Assembly (NCBI GenBank): GCA_041913505.1
Contig: JAYSFC010000039.1
Coordinates: forward strand, 1 to 29,224
Direction: 5' to 3'
Length of the DNA: 29,224 bases
Source: JAYSFC01 sp041913505
GTDB lineage: Bacteria; Pseudomonadota; Gammaproteobacteria; Burkholderiales; Burkholderiaceae_C
This document shows positions 15,881 to 24,404 of the stretch, piece by piece. Positions within the stretch are counted from its first letter, which is position 1; every line of letters begins with the position of its first letter. Position numbers and translations under genes: made by a program. The notes under the pieces were generated by a model that did no database searches, had not been told where the DNA came from, and was given only the letters and a program-made list of their open reading frames with translations.

Positions 15881-17224
15881 TCAGAACTCGGCGTGAAACC
15901 GTGCGGTGTAGACGTTGACCGGCCCGCGGTCCGCGTTGTAGCCCGGATTGCGGATGTGCTGCCAGCCCAGGCTGAAGGCGCTGTCCACGCCACGTACCGA
16001 CGGCAGGCCGAGGCGGTAGTAGGTTTCAAAGATCTGCTCGGGGCGGTAGTGGTCCAGCCGCCCGTCGCCCACAAAGAAGCCCAGGCCGCCCAGCGCCAGG
16101 TATTCGCGGTGCACGCTGGAGAGGCTGTTGCGTGCGTAGGCCATGCCCAGGGCATCGCTGGCGCGGCCCCAGAGCGCGCCGTTCAGGGTGACACCGGTCG
16201 AGAAGGCCTGGTCGATTTCCGAGAAGGCGTAGACCTCGCTGCGGCCGTCGTTGCGTGACCAGCGCGCGAACATGCCGATCTCCGGGGTCAGGGACTGTTC
16301 CATGCTGAGGCCCCAGCCCACCTTGCTATGGAGCGAGCGAACCGCGTCCATCGACGGCGTGGCCTGGTTCTGGCGACCCCAGTCGATTGCGTCCTGAAAG
16401 CGCCCCATGATGGCCACATTGCGGAAGGCCAGCACGCGCCAGCGGCCTGGCTGGCCGCCCAGCGTGTAGCCGCGCTCGAGTTCGATCTGATCGCCGTAGT
16501 GGCGGAAGATGGCGTGGTCGAGCGGCAGGCCGTTGGGGTCGCGTGGCTGCATGAAGCGCCCCACGCGCAGGGCCCAGTCGTCGTGGTAGTACTCGAGCGC
16601 GGCACCCCAGGAATAGCCGCGCGCGTCGGCCGCGAAGTCCCAGGCGCCGTGGGTCAGCAGGGCCCAGTTCATGAACTGGGTGCGCCCGTCATGGGCCTGG
16701 TCGTTGTTGTCGAAGATGTCCGAGGCGGCCAGGTTGCCGGCCGTGAGCACGAGCCGGCGCCTGTCCTGGAAGCCTGCGAGCTGGTTGGCCTCGCCGGGCA
16801 CCGCTTCGCGCTCGCCGCCCAGGCCCCAGGTGTGGCGCGCGAACAGCCGGGCCCGGTACAGCGTGGGGCTGGGTCCCGCGGTCTTCTGCAGTTCGGAATT
16901 GGTAGGGCCGCCCAGGCCGGTGAGGTTGGACATGGGCACGCCCTGCACGAGCTCGGGATTGAAATACAGCTCGGTGTCGCGGCCCAGCCGCTTGCCCAGG
17001 AACAGCGTGGAAGTGAACGAATAGCTCTTTTCCTTGAGCGGCGACAGGCTGTCGTGGCCGCTGTAGGCGGCCTGGAACGCGGGCTTGGCCTGCCAGACGT
17101 AGGTGGCCTGGGCGTGCACGCTCCAATCTTCGGGCTCCTTGGTGGGTTCCTCGGCCCGTGCAGAACCTGCAAGGACGGCGAGCAGCAGGGCAGGTAAGGC
17201 GGTGCGGTACGAGGAGCGGTGCAT
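15881..17224 (-). CDS. OprB-like carbohydrate-type outer-membrane porin
   Basis: An outer-membrane beta-barrel protein of 447 residues. The start at 17224 gives a signal peptide MHRSSYRTALPALLLAVLAG with cleavage probably after ARA; a longer in-frame start at 17302 would precede this with an Arg-rich stretch and is unlikely. The mature protein begins EEPTKEPEDWSVHAQATYVWQ, and the text YSGHDSLSPLKEKSYSFTSTLFLGKRL and ELYFNPELVQGVP is typical of the OprB/carbohydrate porin family. Alternating aromatic/polar strands continue to the end, and the last residue is Phe (ARFHAEF), as in most barrel proteins recognised by the BAM machinery. The substrate is not known; no sugar genes are near. Its 3' end runs directly into tRNA-Gly. 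Confidence 0.85.
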   Translation of the reverse strand: MHRSSYRTALPALLLAVLAGSARAEEPTKEPEDWSVHAQATYVWQAKPAFQAAYSGHDSLSPLKEKSYSFTSTLFLGKRLGRDTELYFNPELVQGVPMSNLTGLGGPTNSELQKTAGPSPTLYRARLFARHTWGLGGEREAVPGEANQLAGFQDRRRLVLTAGNLAASDIFDNNDQAHDGRTQFMNWALLTHGAWDFAADARGYSWGAALEYYHDDWALRVGRFMQPRDPNGLPLDHAIFRHYGDQIELERGYTLGGQPGRWRVLAFRNVAIMGRFQDAIDWGRQNQATPSMDAVRSLHSKVGWGLSMEQSLTPEIGMFARWSRNDGRSEVYAFSEIDQAFSTGVTLNGALWGRASDALGMAYARNSLSSVHREYLALGGLGFFVGDGRLDHYRPEQIFETYYRLGLPSVRGVDSAFSLGWQHIRNPGYNADRGPVNVYTARFHAEF

Positions 17225-17394
17225 GAAGAAAAAAGTTATTGCCAAGGGCGGGCGCGTACGGAATGCCGGGCGCCGCGGGCGCGTAGTGTAGTGGCCGCGC
17301 ATGGCGACCGCGTGACGCAGGGGCCTGGGACAAGGGGCCGACCGGGACGGCGGGCGCCGTCCCTCGTGGTGCGTGCTTGCGGTGCAAGAGCCTC

Positions 17395-17463
17395 GATTTC
17401 AGCGCTTTTGAGGCTGTAGTGCTTGCGTTCCAAGCACTTTATGCTATTGAAATAGAAGCAATC
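17395..17463. repeat. Intergenic AT-rich hairpin repeat (Comamonadaceae-type)
   Basis: Between the porin start and the DUF1059 stop (17225-17463, 239 bases) no gene is apparent. Its right part is AT-rich and contains a perfect 8-bp hairpin, AGTGCTTG (17418-17425) and CAAGCACT (17431-17438) with loop CGTTC, followed by TTATGCTATTGAAATAGAAGCA, itself nearly symmetrical. Style and motifs (AGCACT...ATG, GCTAT) resemble the segment embedded in dnaE2 and a short dispersed repeat that I recall from Acidovorax relatives. It may also act as a 3' end for the DUF1059 transcript, though no T tract follows on that strand. Confidence 0.5.
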
Positions 17464-17682
17464 TCAGAGTGCCTTGGCCGTGGGCAGTGTCTCGGGTGGC
17501 GTGCCTGGCTTGAACATCTGGGCCAACTGGTGCCGTAGCTCGGGCGTGTCCTCATGGCCGTGCACCGCGACGGCATGGCGCACGGCGGCTTCCAGCAGCT
17601 CCTTGGGGTTGTCGGCGCTGATCGCGATGCTGCAATGCATGGCGCTGGGGTATTCGCGGCAGTCGATGTACTGGCGGGTCAT
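17464..17682 (-). CDS. DUF1059 small protein
   Basis: A 72-residue cytoplasmic protein. ATG 17682 is chosen because AAGGAGC lies 6 bases upstream; the frame is open further back into the preceding gene. The sequence RQYIDCREYPSAMHCSIAISADN with a conserved-looking Cys, then ELLEAAVRHAVAVHGHED with paired His residues, fits DUF1059, a family sometimes described as small metal-binding proteins. No reaction is known. It follows the methyltransferase gene on the same strand after 19 bases and is probably co-transcribed with it. Confidence 0.75.
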   Translation of the reverse strand: MTRQYIDCREYPSAMHCSIAISADNPKELLEAAVRHAVAVHGHEDTPELRHQLAQMFKPGTPPETLPTAKAL

Positions 17683-17701
17683 GATGTGCTCCTTTGTGCG
17701 T

Positions 17702-18757
17702 TCAGGGTCGGGCCTCGTAGACGAGGTTGAAAGGGGTCTGCGCCGCACGGCGAAAGCGTGAAAAGCCGCCTTCGGTGACCACTTGGCGCATGCGCGCCTC
17801 GCCGGCCTGCGCGCCCAGGCACAAGCCCACCTCCTGTGACCGCGAAGCGGGCGTGCAGATGAAGGTGGAGGCCGAATAGAACACGCGGCCCACGGGATTG
17901 AGGTTGTCTTCGAGCCGGTCGTTGGCGAAGGGCTCGACGATCAGCCAGGTGCCGTCGGGCTTGAGGCTGTGCCTGACGTGGGCACTGGCGCCCACGGGGT
18001 CGCCCATGTCGTGCAGGCAGTCAAACATGGCGACCATGTCGTAGGCCTCGCCGGGAAAATCCTTGGAGCTGGCCACGTCGAACCGCACGCGCTCGCCCAG
18101 GCCCGCACTCTGCGCGGCGGCGCGCGCGTACTCGATCGACGGAGCGTGGTAGTCGAAACCCACGAAGCTCGACGCCGGATAGGCCTGCGCCATCAGCAGC
18201 GTGGAGGCGCCATGCCCGCAGCCCACGTCGGCCACGCGGGCGCCGCGCTCCAGCGCGGCCTGTGCACCATCGAGTGCGGGAATCCACTGGCTTACCAGAT
18301 TGGCCGCGTAGCCGGGGCGGAAGAAGCGCTCGGTGCCCTGGAACAGGGAGGGATCGTGCTCGTGCCACCCCAGGCCGAGCCCGGTGCGCATGGCCTGCAC
18401 CATCTTCGGGATGGCTTTGAACTGCGCCACGGCAATCTGGAAGGCGCCCGCAATAAAGGCCGGGCTGCCTTCCTGGGCCAGCGCCAGGGCCTGTTCCTCG
18501 GTGAGGGAAAAGCGTTTGCTTGCCGGGTCGTACTCCGCATAGCCGCTCGCCGCCTGGGCCGACAGCCACTCGCGCAGATAGCGCGGATCGGTCTCGGTGC
18601 GCCGGGCAAGCTCTTCTGCGGTGCAGGGCCCTTCGGCCAGTGCCTTGTACAAGCCGAGTTGATCCCCGGCCGCCACGGTCGCGGCGTGCATCACGGCGCC
18701 GAGGTCGCCGACGAAGTGCGCCATGAACTCGTTGAGTTTGGCTTCGTTGATGGGCAT
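17702..18757 (-). CDS. Class I SAM-dependent methyltransferase with N-terminal winged helix
   Basis: A 351-residue cytoplasmic protein. Residues about 10-95 look like a dimerisation/winged-helix region of the type found in small-molecule O-methyltransferases (AAGDQLGLYKALAEGPCTAEELARRTETDPRYLREWLSAQ, here quoted only by its ends: AAGDQLGLYKAL and DPRYLREWLSAQ). The Rossmann domain starts with the SAM-binding motif RVADVGCGHGAS (about 174-185), followed by FVGFDYHAPSIEYA and AYDMVAMFDCLHDMGDP, which carries the post-II motif, and LKPDGTWLIVEPFAND. The architecture resembles the Rv2258c-like group. The methyl acceptor is unknown. GAAAGGAGCC lies just ahead of the start. It heads a two-gene unit with the DUF1059 gene and is divergent from a LuxR-type regulator, which may control it. 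Confidence 0.88.
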   Translation of the reverse strand: MPINEAKLNEFMAHFVGDLGAVMHAATVAAGDQLGLYKALAEGPCTAEELARRTETDPRYLREWLSAQAASGYAEYDPASKRFSLTEEQALALAQEGSPAFIAGAFQIAVAQFKAIPKMVQAMRTGLGLGWHEHDPSLFQGTERFFRPGYAANLVSQWIPALDGAQAALERGARVADVGCGHGASTLLMAQAYPASSFVGFDYHAPSIEYARAAAQSAGLGERVRFDVASSKDFPGEAYDMVAMFDCLHDMGDPVGASAHVRHSLKPDGTWLIVEPFANDRLEDNLNPVGRVFYSASTFICTPASRSQEVGLCLGAQAGEARMRQVVTEGGFSRFRRAAQTPFNLVYEARP

Positions 18758-18894
18758 GGTGGCTCCTTTCGGGCAACCGCTGGCGCACGGGCTGCTGGCT
18801 GCCTATACTGGCCCGTGCACGATCACCCGCCCCGGTATCGTCGGCCCGCCCGGGGCAGGGCGCCAATACGCAGCAATGCGTACACCCTGGTGGG
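18758..18894. promoter_or_regulatory. Divergent intergenic region between methyltransferase and LuxR genes
   Basis: This 137-base spacer must hold the promoters of both genes. TATACT at 18804-18809 is the best -10-like hexamer, reading toward the LuxR gene; TATAGG lies on the opposite strand at the same place. I find no good -35 for either direction and no clear operator. Confidence 0.3.
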
Positions 18895-19554
18895 ATGCCC
18901 TGCGCGATGAACCTCCTCAACCGAACCGACTACGCTGCCGCTTTGCGGCTGCTTGCGCATGCCGAGATGCAATCGCACGATGTGGCCGCGTTCGCAACAG
19001 GTGTGGGCCGCGCGCTCAATGGCTACATCCCTGCCGACTGCACGGTGTTGTCGCGGTGCGACCTGCACACGGGCGGTTGCCAGCGCCTGGGCGTGCCGGA
19101 GAGCGGCATGCCGAGCGGCGCTTTCGTGCTGGCGGTGCCGCTGTACCAGGAGGAGGGCGTGTCCGCGAGCTTCTTTGTGGGGCGCTGTGGCGCTTGCTTT
19201 CAGGCGCATGAACTGGCTCGGCTGGCGCTGCTGCGACCGCACCTGGCCTTTCTGTGCCGCCATGCGGGCCCGTCGGTCCCGGCCGCCTGGGGCGGCGCCG
19301 AGCCGGCCGGGCTCACGGCGCGCGAGCGCGATGTGCTGCAATGGCTTGCCTGCGGCAAAACCGATGCGGATATCGCGGCGCTGCTGTGCATCAGCCCGCG
19401 CACAGTGCACAAGCACCTGGAGCACATCTACGTGAAGCTCGGCGTGGAAACCCGCACCGCCGCCGTGGTGCGCATGTGGCCGGCCATGGCGGGCGCCTGC
19501 GCCGCGCGCGGGCTGCGGGCGCCTTCCCCGGAGCGCCCGCTGACCTTTACCTGA
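18895..19554 (+). CDS. LuxR-family transcriptional regulator
   Basis: A 219-residue DNA-binding regulator. The C-terminal HTH (residues about 139-195) is clear: LTARERDVLQWLACGKTDADIAA, then LLCISPRTVHKHLEHIYVKLGV with the recognition helix, and TRTAAVVRM. The N-terminal 130 residues do not match an autoinducer-binding or receiver domain that I can recognise: no phospho-acceptor pattern is seen, and the region is weakly GAF-like (FVLAVPLYQEEGVSASFFVGR). Either ATG 18895 or ATG 18907 could be the start. It is divergent from the methyltransferase/DUF1059 unit, its likely target, and its last 8 bases overlap the end of the convergent gabD. Confidence 0.87.
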   Translation: MPCAMNLLNRTDYAAALRLLAHAEMQSHDVAAFATGVGRALNGYIPADCTVLSRCDLHTGGCQRLGVPESGMPSGAFVLAVPLYQEEGVSASFFVGRCGACFQAHELARLALLRPHLAFLCRHAGPSVPAAWGGAEPAGLTARERDVLQWLACGKTDADIAALLCISPRTVHKHLEHIYVKLGVETRTAAVVRMWPAMAGACAARGLRAPSPERPLTFT

Positions 19555-21037
19555 GGATGTCGCCCAGGCAGAGGTACTTGATCTCGACGTAGTCGTCCAT
19601 GCCGTGGTGCGAGCCCTCGCGGCCCAGGCCCGATTGCTTCACGCCGCCGAACGGCACGTGCTCGGTGGCCAGGATGCCCACGTTGATGCCCACCATGCCG
19701 TATTCCAGCGCCTCGCTCACGCGGAAAATGCGGCCCACGTCGCGGCTGTAGAAGTAGCTGGCCAGCCCGAACTCGGTGGCGTTGGCGGCATCGATGGCTT
19801 GCTGCTCGGTCTCGAACTTGAACACGGGGGCGAAGGGGCCGAAGGTTTCCTCGCGCGCGCAGAGCATGTCGGCGTTGGCGTTAGCCACCACGGTGGGCTC
19901 GAAGAACTGACCGGAGCCCAGGCCCGACAGGCGCTGGCCGCCGGCAACCACCACGCCGCCCTTCGCCACGGCATCGTCCACATGGCGCTGCACCTTTTCC
20001 AGCGCCGCCTCTTCGATGAGCGGGCCCTGGTTCACGCCGTCTTCGAAGCCATTGCCCACCTTGGCGGTCTTCACCTTGGCGGCGAACTTCTGCACGAACT
20101 GGTCGTACACGCCGGCCTGCACATAGATGCGGTTGGAACACACGCAGGTCTGGCCGGCGTTGCGGTACTTGCTGGCAAAGGCGCCCTCCACGGCGCTGTC
20201 GATGTCGGCATCGTCGAACACGATGAAGGGCGCGTTACCGCCCAGTTCCAGCGACATCTTCTTCACGGTAGGTGCTGACTGGGCCATGAGGATGCGACCC
20301 ACCTCGGTGCTGCCCGTGAAGCTGATGTGGCGTACGACGTCGCTTGCGCACAGCACCTTGCCGATGGCGATGGAGTTGGCGCTGTCGGCGCTCAGGATAT
20401 TGAGCACGCCGGCCGGGATGCCCGCGCGGATGGCCAGCTCGGCGGCAGCCAGCGCGGTGAGCGGCGTGAGTTCGGCGGGCTTGATGACCACAGGGCAGCC
20501 TGCGGCCAGGGCCGGGGCCACCTTGCGCGTGATCATGGCTAGCGGGAAGTTCCACGGCGTGATGGCCGCGCACACGCCGATGGGTTGCTTGAGCACCAGC
20601 AGGCGGCGGTTGTTGTCGAACTGGGGCAGGGTTTCACCGTTGACGCGCTTGGCCTCTTCGGCAAACCACTCCACGAAGCTGGCGCCGTAGGCCACCTCGC
20701 CCTTGGCCTCGGGCAGGGGCTTGCCTTGCTCAGCGGTCATGATGCGGCCCAGGTCGTCCTGGTGGGCCATGAGCAGGTCGTACCACTTGCGCAGGAGGAT
20801 GCTGCGTTCCTTGGCGGTCTTGGCCTTCCAGGCGGGCCAGGCAGCGTTGGCAGCGGCGATGGCGGCTTCGGCATCCTGCGCGCCGAGGTTGGCCACATCG
20901 GCCAGCTTGAGGCCCGTGGCGGGATCATGCACGTCGAAGCGGCTGGCGCCCGCGACCCATTGGCCGTTGATGAGCGCGTCGGTCTTGAGCAGGCTGGGGT
21001 CCTTGAGCAGGGCCAGGGGCGAGGTCTTCATGTCCAT
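19547..21037 (-). CDS. gabD: NADP-type succinate-semialdehyde dehydrogenase
   Basis: The enzyme oxidises succinic semialdehyde to succinate, the second step of GABA breakdown, in the cytoplasm. The 496-residue product is of normal aldehyde dehydrogenase length. Visible motifs are the cofactor-binding ITPWNFPLAMITRKVAPALAAG and VVIKPAELTPLTALA, the turn FTGSTEVGR, the general base in SLELGGNAPF (E264), and the nucleophile in GQTCVCSNRI (C298). The C-terminal GGVKQSGLGREGSHHGMDDY is typical of GabD. ATG 21037 is preferred (MDMKTSPLALL); ATG 21031 and an upstream 21091 are alternatives. It is the last gene of the minus-strand gabT-transporter-gabD locus but has a 132-base gap before it, so it may also have its own promoter. 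Confidence 0.95.
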   Translation of the reverse strand: MDMKTSPLALLKDPSLLKTDALINGQWVAGASRFDVHDPATGLKLADVANLGAQDAEAAIAAANAAWPAWKAKTAKERSILLRKWYDLLMAHQDDLGRIMTAEQGKPLPEAKGEVAYGASFVEWFAEEAKRVNGETLPQFDNNRRLLVLKQPIGVCAAITPWNFPLAMITRKVAPALAAGCPVVIKPAELTPLTALAAAELAIRAGIPAGVLNILSADSANSIAIGKVLCASDVVRHISFTGSTEVGRILMAQSAPTVKKMSLELGGNAPFIVFDDADIDSAVEGAFASKYRNAGQTCVCSNRIYVQAGVYDQFVQKFAAKVKTAKVGNGFEDGVNQGPLIEEAALEKVQRHVDDAVAKGGVVVAGGQRLSGLGSGQFFEPTVVANANADMLCAREETFGPFAPVFKFETEQQAIDAANATEFGLASYFYSRDVGRIFRVSEALEYGMVGINVGILATEHVPFGGVKQSGLGREGSHHGMDDYVEIKYLCLGDILR

Positions 21038-21169
21038 GGGGCTTCCAGAGGGTTGGAGGGGTGAATGGAGAAAAACGGGCCGGTGCGGCATATAGCGCTG
21101 ACTGGCAGGCTAGCACGCCGCGGGCTTCCAGGTGGTCGCCAAGGCGGCACCAGTGGCAGGGGTATCGCT

Positions 21170-21988
21170 TCAGGCCCGGCGCCCGCGCAGCCACTCTAGC
21201 GCGAGGAGCAAGCCGGTGGTGAACAGGATCAGCATCGTGGCCACGGCGGCGATGGTGGGCGAGATGTTTTCGCGGATGCCGGTAAACATCTGGCGCGGCA
21301 ACGTGGTCTGCTCGGCCCCCGCGAGGAACAGGGTGACCACCACCTCGTCGAACGACGTGGCAAATGCGAACAGGGCGCCTGAAATCACCCCGGGAGCAAT
21401 CACGGGCAGCGTAATGCGGAAGAACGTGTTGAGGGGCGTTTCGCCCAGGCTCAGCGAGGCGCGCACGAGGTTGTGGTTGAAGTTGGCCAGCGTGGCGAGT
21501 ACGGTGGTCAGCACGAACGGGGCACCCAGGGCCGCGTGCACGATGATCAGGCCCGCATAGCTGTCGGCCAGGCCCAGCGGCGCGAAGTACAGGTACGTGG
21601 CCACGCCCACCACGATGATGGGTACCACCATGGGCGCGATGAGCAGGCCCATGAGCAGGCCCTTGAACGGAAAGTCCGCTCGCGACAGGCCCACCGCCGC
21701 GAGCGTGCCCAGCACGGTGGCCACCAGCGTGGCCGCTGGCGCCACGATGAAGCTGTTGCGCGTGGCGCGCGCCCATTCGGGGGAGTCGAAAAGGTTGGCG
21801 TACCACTTGAACGACCAACCGTGGATGGGATAGGCAAGAAAGGAACTGTCCGAGAACGACAGCGGCACCATCACCAGGATGGGAGCCAGCAGGAACAGCA
21901 GCACGGCCACGCACAGCGCGCGCAGCAGCCACCAGCCGAGCTTGTCGGCAAAGGTGGCGTAGAGGGGGAAGGCAGGCAGGCGGATCAT
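21170..21988 (-). CDS. ABC transporter permease, PotC/PotI type (polyamine/GABA family)
   Basis: An inner-membrane permease of 272 residues with about six helices; it partners with the permease encoded 26 bases upstream. The N-terminus ALCVAVLLFLLAPILVMVPLSFSDS and the segment AYPIHGWSFKWYANLFDSPEW are typical of PotC-like proteins. The coupling loop that contacts the ATPase is RASLSLGETPLNTFFRITLPVIAPG, quoted here as RASLSLGETP and ITLPVIAPG. The start ATG 21988 follows AAGG at good spacing. The family carries putrescine, spermidine or related amines; the flanking gabT and gabD make GABA, putrescine or 5-aminovalerate plausible substrates. Confidence 0.92.
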   Translation of the reverse strand: MIRLPAFPLYATFADKLGWWLLRALCVAVLLFLLAPILVMVPLSFSDSSFLAYPIHGWSFKWYANLFDSPEWARATRNSFIVAPAATLVATVLGTLAAVGLSRADFPFKGLLMGLLIAPMVVPIIVVGVATYLYFAPLGLADSYAGLIIVHAALGAPFVLTTVLATLANFNHNLVRASLSLGETPLNTFFRITLPVIAPGVISGALFAFATSFDEVVVTLFLAGAEQTTLPRQMFTGIRENISPTIAAVATMLILFTTGLLLALEWLRGRRA

Positions 21989-22014
21989 GGCGGGGCCTTG
22001 GTAGGGGGAAGGGG

Positions 22015-23277
22015 TCAGCCCAGGCTCAGTTCGGCCTTGCCGATGCGGCGGTACACCCCGTACAGCAGCAGGGTGGCGGCCAGCAGCAGGGCACCCAGCG
22101 CGCAGGCCATGCCCCAGTTGACTTCCACATTGGTGTAGCGGGCGATGTAGTAGCTCAGCATCTGGTCGTCCGCACCGCCCAGCAGGGCCGGCGTGACGTA
22201 GTAGCCGATGGCCAGGATGAACACCAGCAGAGCGCCTGCGCCGATGCCGGGGTAGGTCTGCGGTACGTACACGCGGAAGAAGGCCGCCAGCGGCGAGCTG
22301 CCCAGCGACACGGCGGCGCGCACGTAGGTGGGTGGCACGCTCTTCATCACGCTGTACAGCGGCAGGATCATGAAGGGCAGCAGGATGTGGACCATGGCAA
22401 TCACCACGCCCGTGCGGTTGAAGAGCAGCGCCAGGGGCTGCTCGATGAGACCCAGGCCCATCAGGCCCCGGTTCACCAGGCCCTCGGACTGCAGCAACAC
22501 GATCCATGCGGCCACGCGTACCAGGATGGAGGTCCAGAACGGCACCAGCACCAGGATCATGAGCACGTTGGCCGAACGCGCGGGCAGCGACGCGAGCCAC
22601 CAGGCCAGCGGGTAGGCCAGCAGCAAGCAGATCACCGTCACCACCAGGCTGATGTGGAAGGTGCGCAGCAGGATGCCGCCGAAGGCGCGCTGCTCTTCGG
22701 GCATGCGCTCCACATGGCCGAGCACATCGCGCTGCAGGTCCACCGAGGCGAGCAGGTAGTCCGGCGTCCAGCGGGCGCCGTTCTTGGCAATCGCGCGCCA
22801 CAGCGGAGGTTCGGCCCAGCGTGCGTCCTTCTCCACCAGCTGATCGCGGATGGCCGTGGCGTCCCCTTGCAGCGGCAGGGCGCGGTATGCGCCCATGATG
22901 AGAGAGCGCGCGCCGGGTACGTCGGAGTTGAGACGGCGTGCCAGGGCGCCCGCATCGGAGTTGTCCGTCAGCCGTGCCAGATCCTGGATGAGCGCCGCGT
23001 AGGCTGGCGCGCCGGGGGCGGCCTGGCGGTCCCAGCCATCGAGGGCACGCACGGTGGCGGGCAGGGCGTTGGCGACTTCGGGGTTCTCCACCGCGCGCTG
23101 TAGCAGCGCGACGATAGGCACCAGCAGGGTGAGCAGAAGGAACACCAGCAGTGGCAAGGTCAACGCAAAGGCTCGCCACTTGCGCCGGGATTCGGCGCGG
23201 GAGAGGGCCTTGCGCAGCGCGCCGGGATCGCTGGGGTGCGCTGCGCTTGCGGGAGGGGCTGCCAGGGTGGCTTGCAT
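22015..23277 (-). CDS. ABC transporter permease, PotB/PotH type (polyamine/GABA family)
   Basis: An inner-membrane permease of 420 residues, longer than the usual 280-310 of PotB. A first helix at about 36-60 (FALTLPLLVFLLLTLLVPIVA) is followed by an extra loop of about 140 residues (60-200), probably periplasmic, before the five-helix core (FHISLVVTVICLLLAYPLAW onward). The coupling loop has RAAVSLGSSPLAAFFRVYVP. Long versions like this occur in several proteobacterial homologues. It lies between the binding-protein gene (35 bases upstream) and the second permease, in one transcriptional direction. Confidence 0.92.
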   Translation of the reverse strand: MQATLAAPPASAAHPSDPGALRKALSRAESRRKWRAFALTLPLLVFLLLTLLVPIVALLQRAVENPEVANALPATVRALDGWDRQAAPGAPAYAALIQDLARLTDNSDAGALARRLNSDVPGARSLIMGAYRALPLQGDATAIRDQLVEKDARWAEPPLWRAIAKNGARWTPDYLLASVDLQRDVLGHVERMPEEQRAFGGILLRTFHISLVVTVICLLLAYPLAWWLASLPARSANVLMILVLVPFWTSILVRVAAWIVLLQSEGLVNRGLMGLGLIEQPLALLFNRTGVVIAMVHILLPFMILPLYSVMKSVPPTYVRAAVSLGSSPLAAFFRVYVPQTYPGIGAGALLVFILAIGYYVTPALLGGADDQMLSYYIARYTNVEVNWGMACALGALLLAATLLLYGVYRRIGKAELSLG

Positions 23278-23312
23278 GGTGTCGTGCCTTCAGCTCTCAG
23301 GGTTGCGCGGGT

Positions 23313-24344
23313 TTACTGCGTGGCCCAGGCCGCGAAGCGCTTTTCCAGGGCCTCGCCCTGGTCCGCCCAGAAGGCCACGCTGAACTGCAGCGCCTCCTTG
23401 GCGTTGGTGGCCGAGGTGGGCAGGTCGTCCAGCACCTTCTTGTCCAGCGTGGCCAAGGCCTTGGTGTTGGCGGGTCCGTAGGCGATGTTTTGCGCGTAGG
23501 CCGCCTGGTTCTGCGCCTGCAGGGTGAAGGCGATGAACTTCACGGCGGCGTCCTTGTTCGGCGTGCCCTTCGGGATGGCCCAGGAATCCAGGTCATAGAT
23601 GCCGCCCGGCCAGAAGATCCGCAGGTTGCGGCCTTCGCGGTTGGCGGCGTCGATACGGCCGTTGAACACCGTGGTCAGCGCCACGTCGCCGGCCACCAGG
23701 AACTGGGGCGCCTGGGCGCCGGCCTCCCACCACTGGATATGGGGCTTGAGTTCGGTCAGCTTCTTGAATGCGCGGTCGGCGCCGTCTTTGGTGGCCAGCA
23801 CCTTGTACACGTCGGCCGGCTTCACACCGTCGGCCAGCAGCGCGAATTCGAGGTTGTAGCGCGCGCCCTTGCGCATGCCGCGCTTGCCAGGAATCTTCTT
23901 GGTGTCCCAGAAATCGGCCCAGCTCGTGGGCGGGGCCTTGAGCTTGTCGCCGTTGTAGGCCATCACGGTGGACCATACGAAGATGCCCACGGCGCACTCG
24001 TTCACGGCCGCGGGTAGCAGGTCGGCCTTGGGGACGATTTTGCTGTAGTCCAGCTTTTCGTACAGGCCTTCGTCGCAGCCGCGTGCAGCGTCGGGCGATT
24101 CCACCTCCACCACATCCCATGTGACCTTCTTGGTCTCCACCATGGCCTTGACCTTGGCCTGCTCGCCGTTGTATTCGACGGCCACGATCTTGTTGCCCAG
24201 CTTTTCATAGGGCTCGTAGAACGCCTTCTTCTGCGCATTGGCGTTGGCGCCGCCGAAGTTGACGACGGTGATCTGCTGCTGCGCGAAACCGGGCAGGGCC
24301 AGGCAGGCCAGGGCGGCGCAGGCGATCAGGCACTTCTTTTTCAT
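23313..24344 (-). CDS. Periplasmic substrate-binding protein of polyamine/GABA-type ABC transporter
   Basis: A 343-residue secreted protein of the PotD/PotF family (SBP_bac type). The signal peptide MKKKCLIACAALACLALPGFA is cleaved probably after FAQ. The mature part starts QQITVVNFGGANANAQKKAF, and further family features are TWDVVEVESPDAARGCDEGLYEKLD, IFVWSTVMAYNGDKL and the Trp-rich hinge PTSWADFWDTKKIPGKRGM. The Trp and Asp residues that bind diamines in PotF cannot be assigned reliably by eye. AAGGA precedes the start by 8 bases. The neighbours suggest GABA or putrescine uptake. Confidence 0.92.
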   Translation of the reverse strand: MKKKCLIACAALACLALPGFAQQQITVVNFGGANANAQKKAFYEPYEKLGNKIVAVEYNGEQAKVKAMVETKKVTWDVVEVESPDAARGCDEGLYEKLDYSKIVPKADLLPAAVNECAVGIFVWSTVMAYNGDKLKAPPTSWADFWDTKKIPGKRGMRKGARYNLEFALLADGVKPADVYKVLATKDGADRAFKKLTELKPHIQWWEAGAQAPQFLVAGDVALTTVFNGRIDAANREGRNLRIFWPGGIYDLDSWAIPKGTPNKDAAVKFIAFTLQAQNQAAYAQNIAYGPANTKALATLDKKVLDDLPTSATNAKEALQFSVAFWADQGEALEKRFAAWATQ

Positions 24345-24404
24345 GGTGTGTTTTCCTTGTGGATGGAAGGACGGTGGACAGAAGAAGAGAAAACCATGCC
24401 CGTT

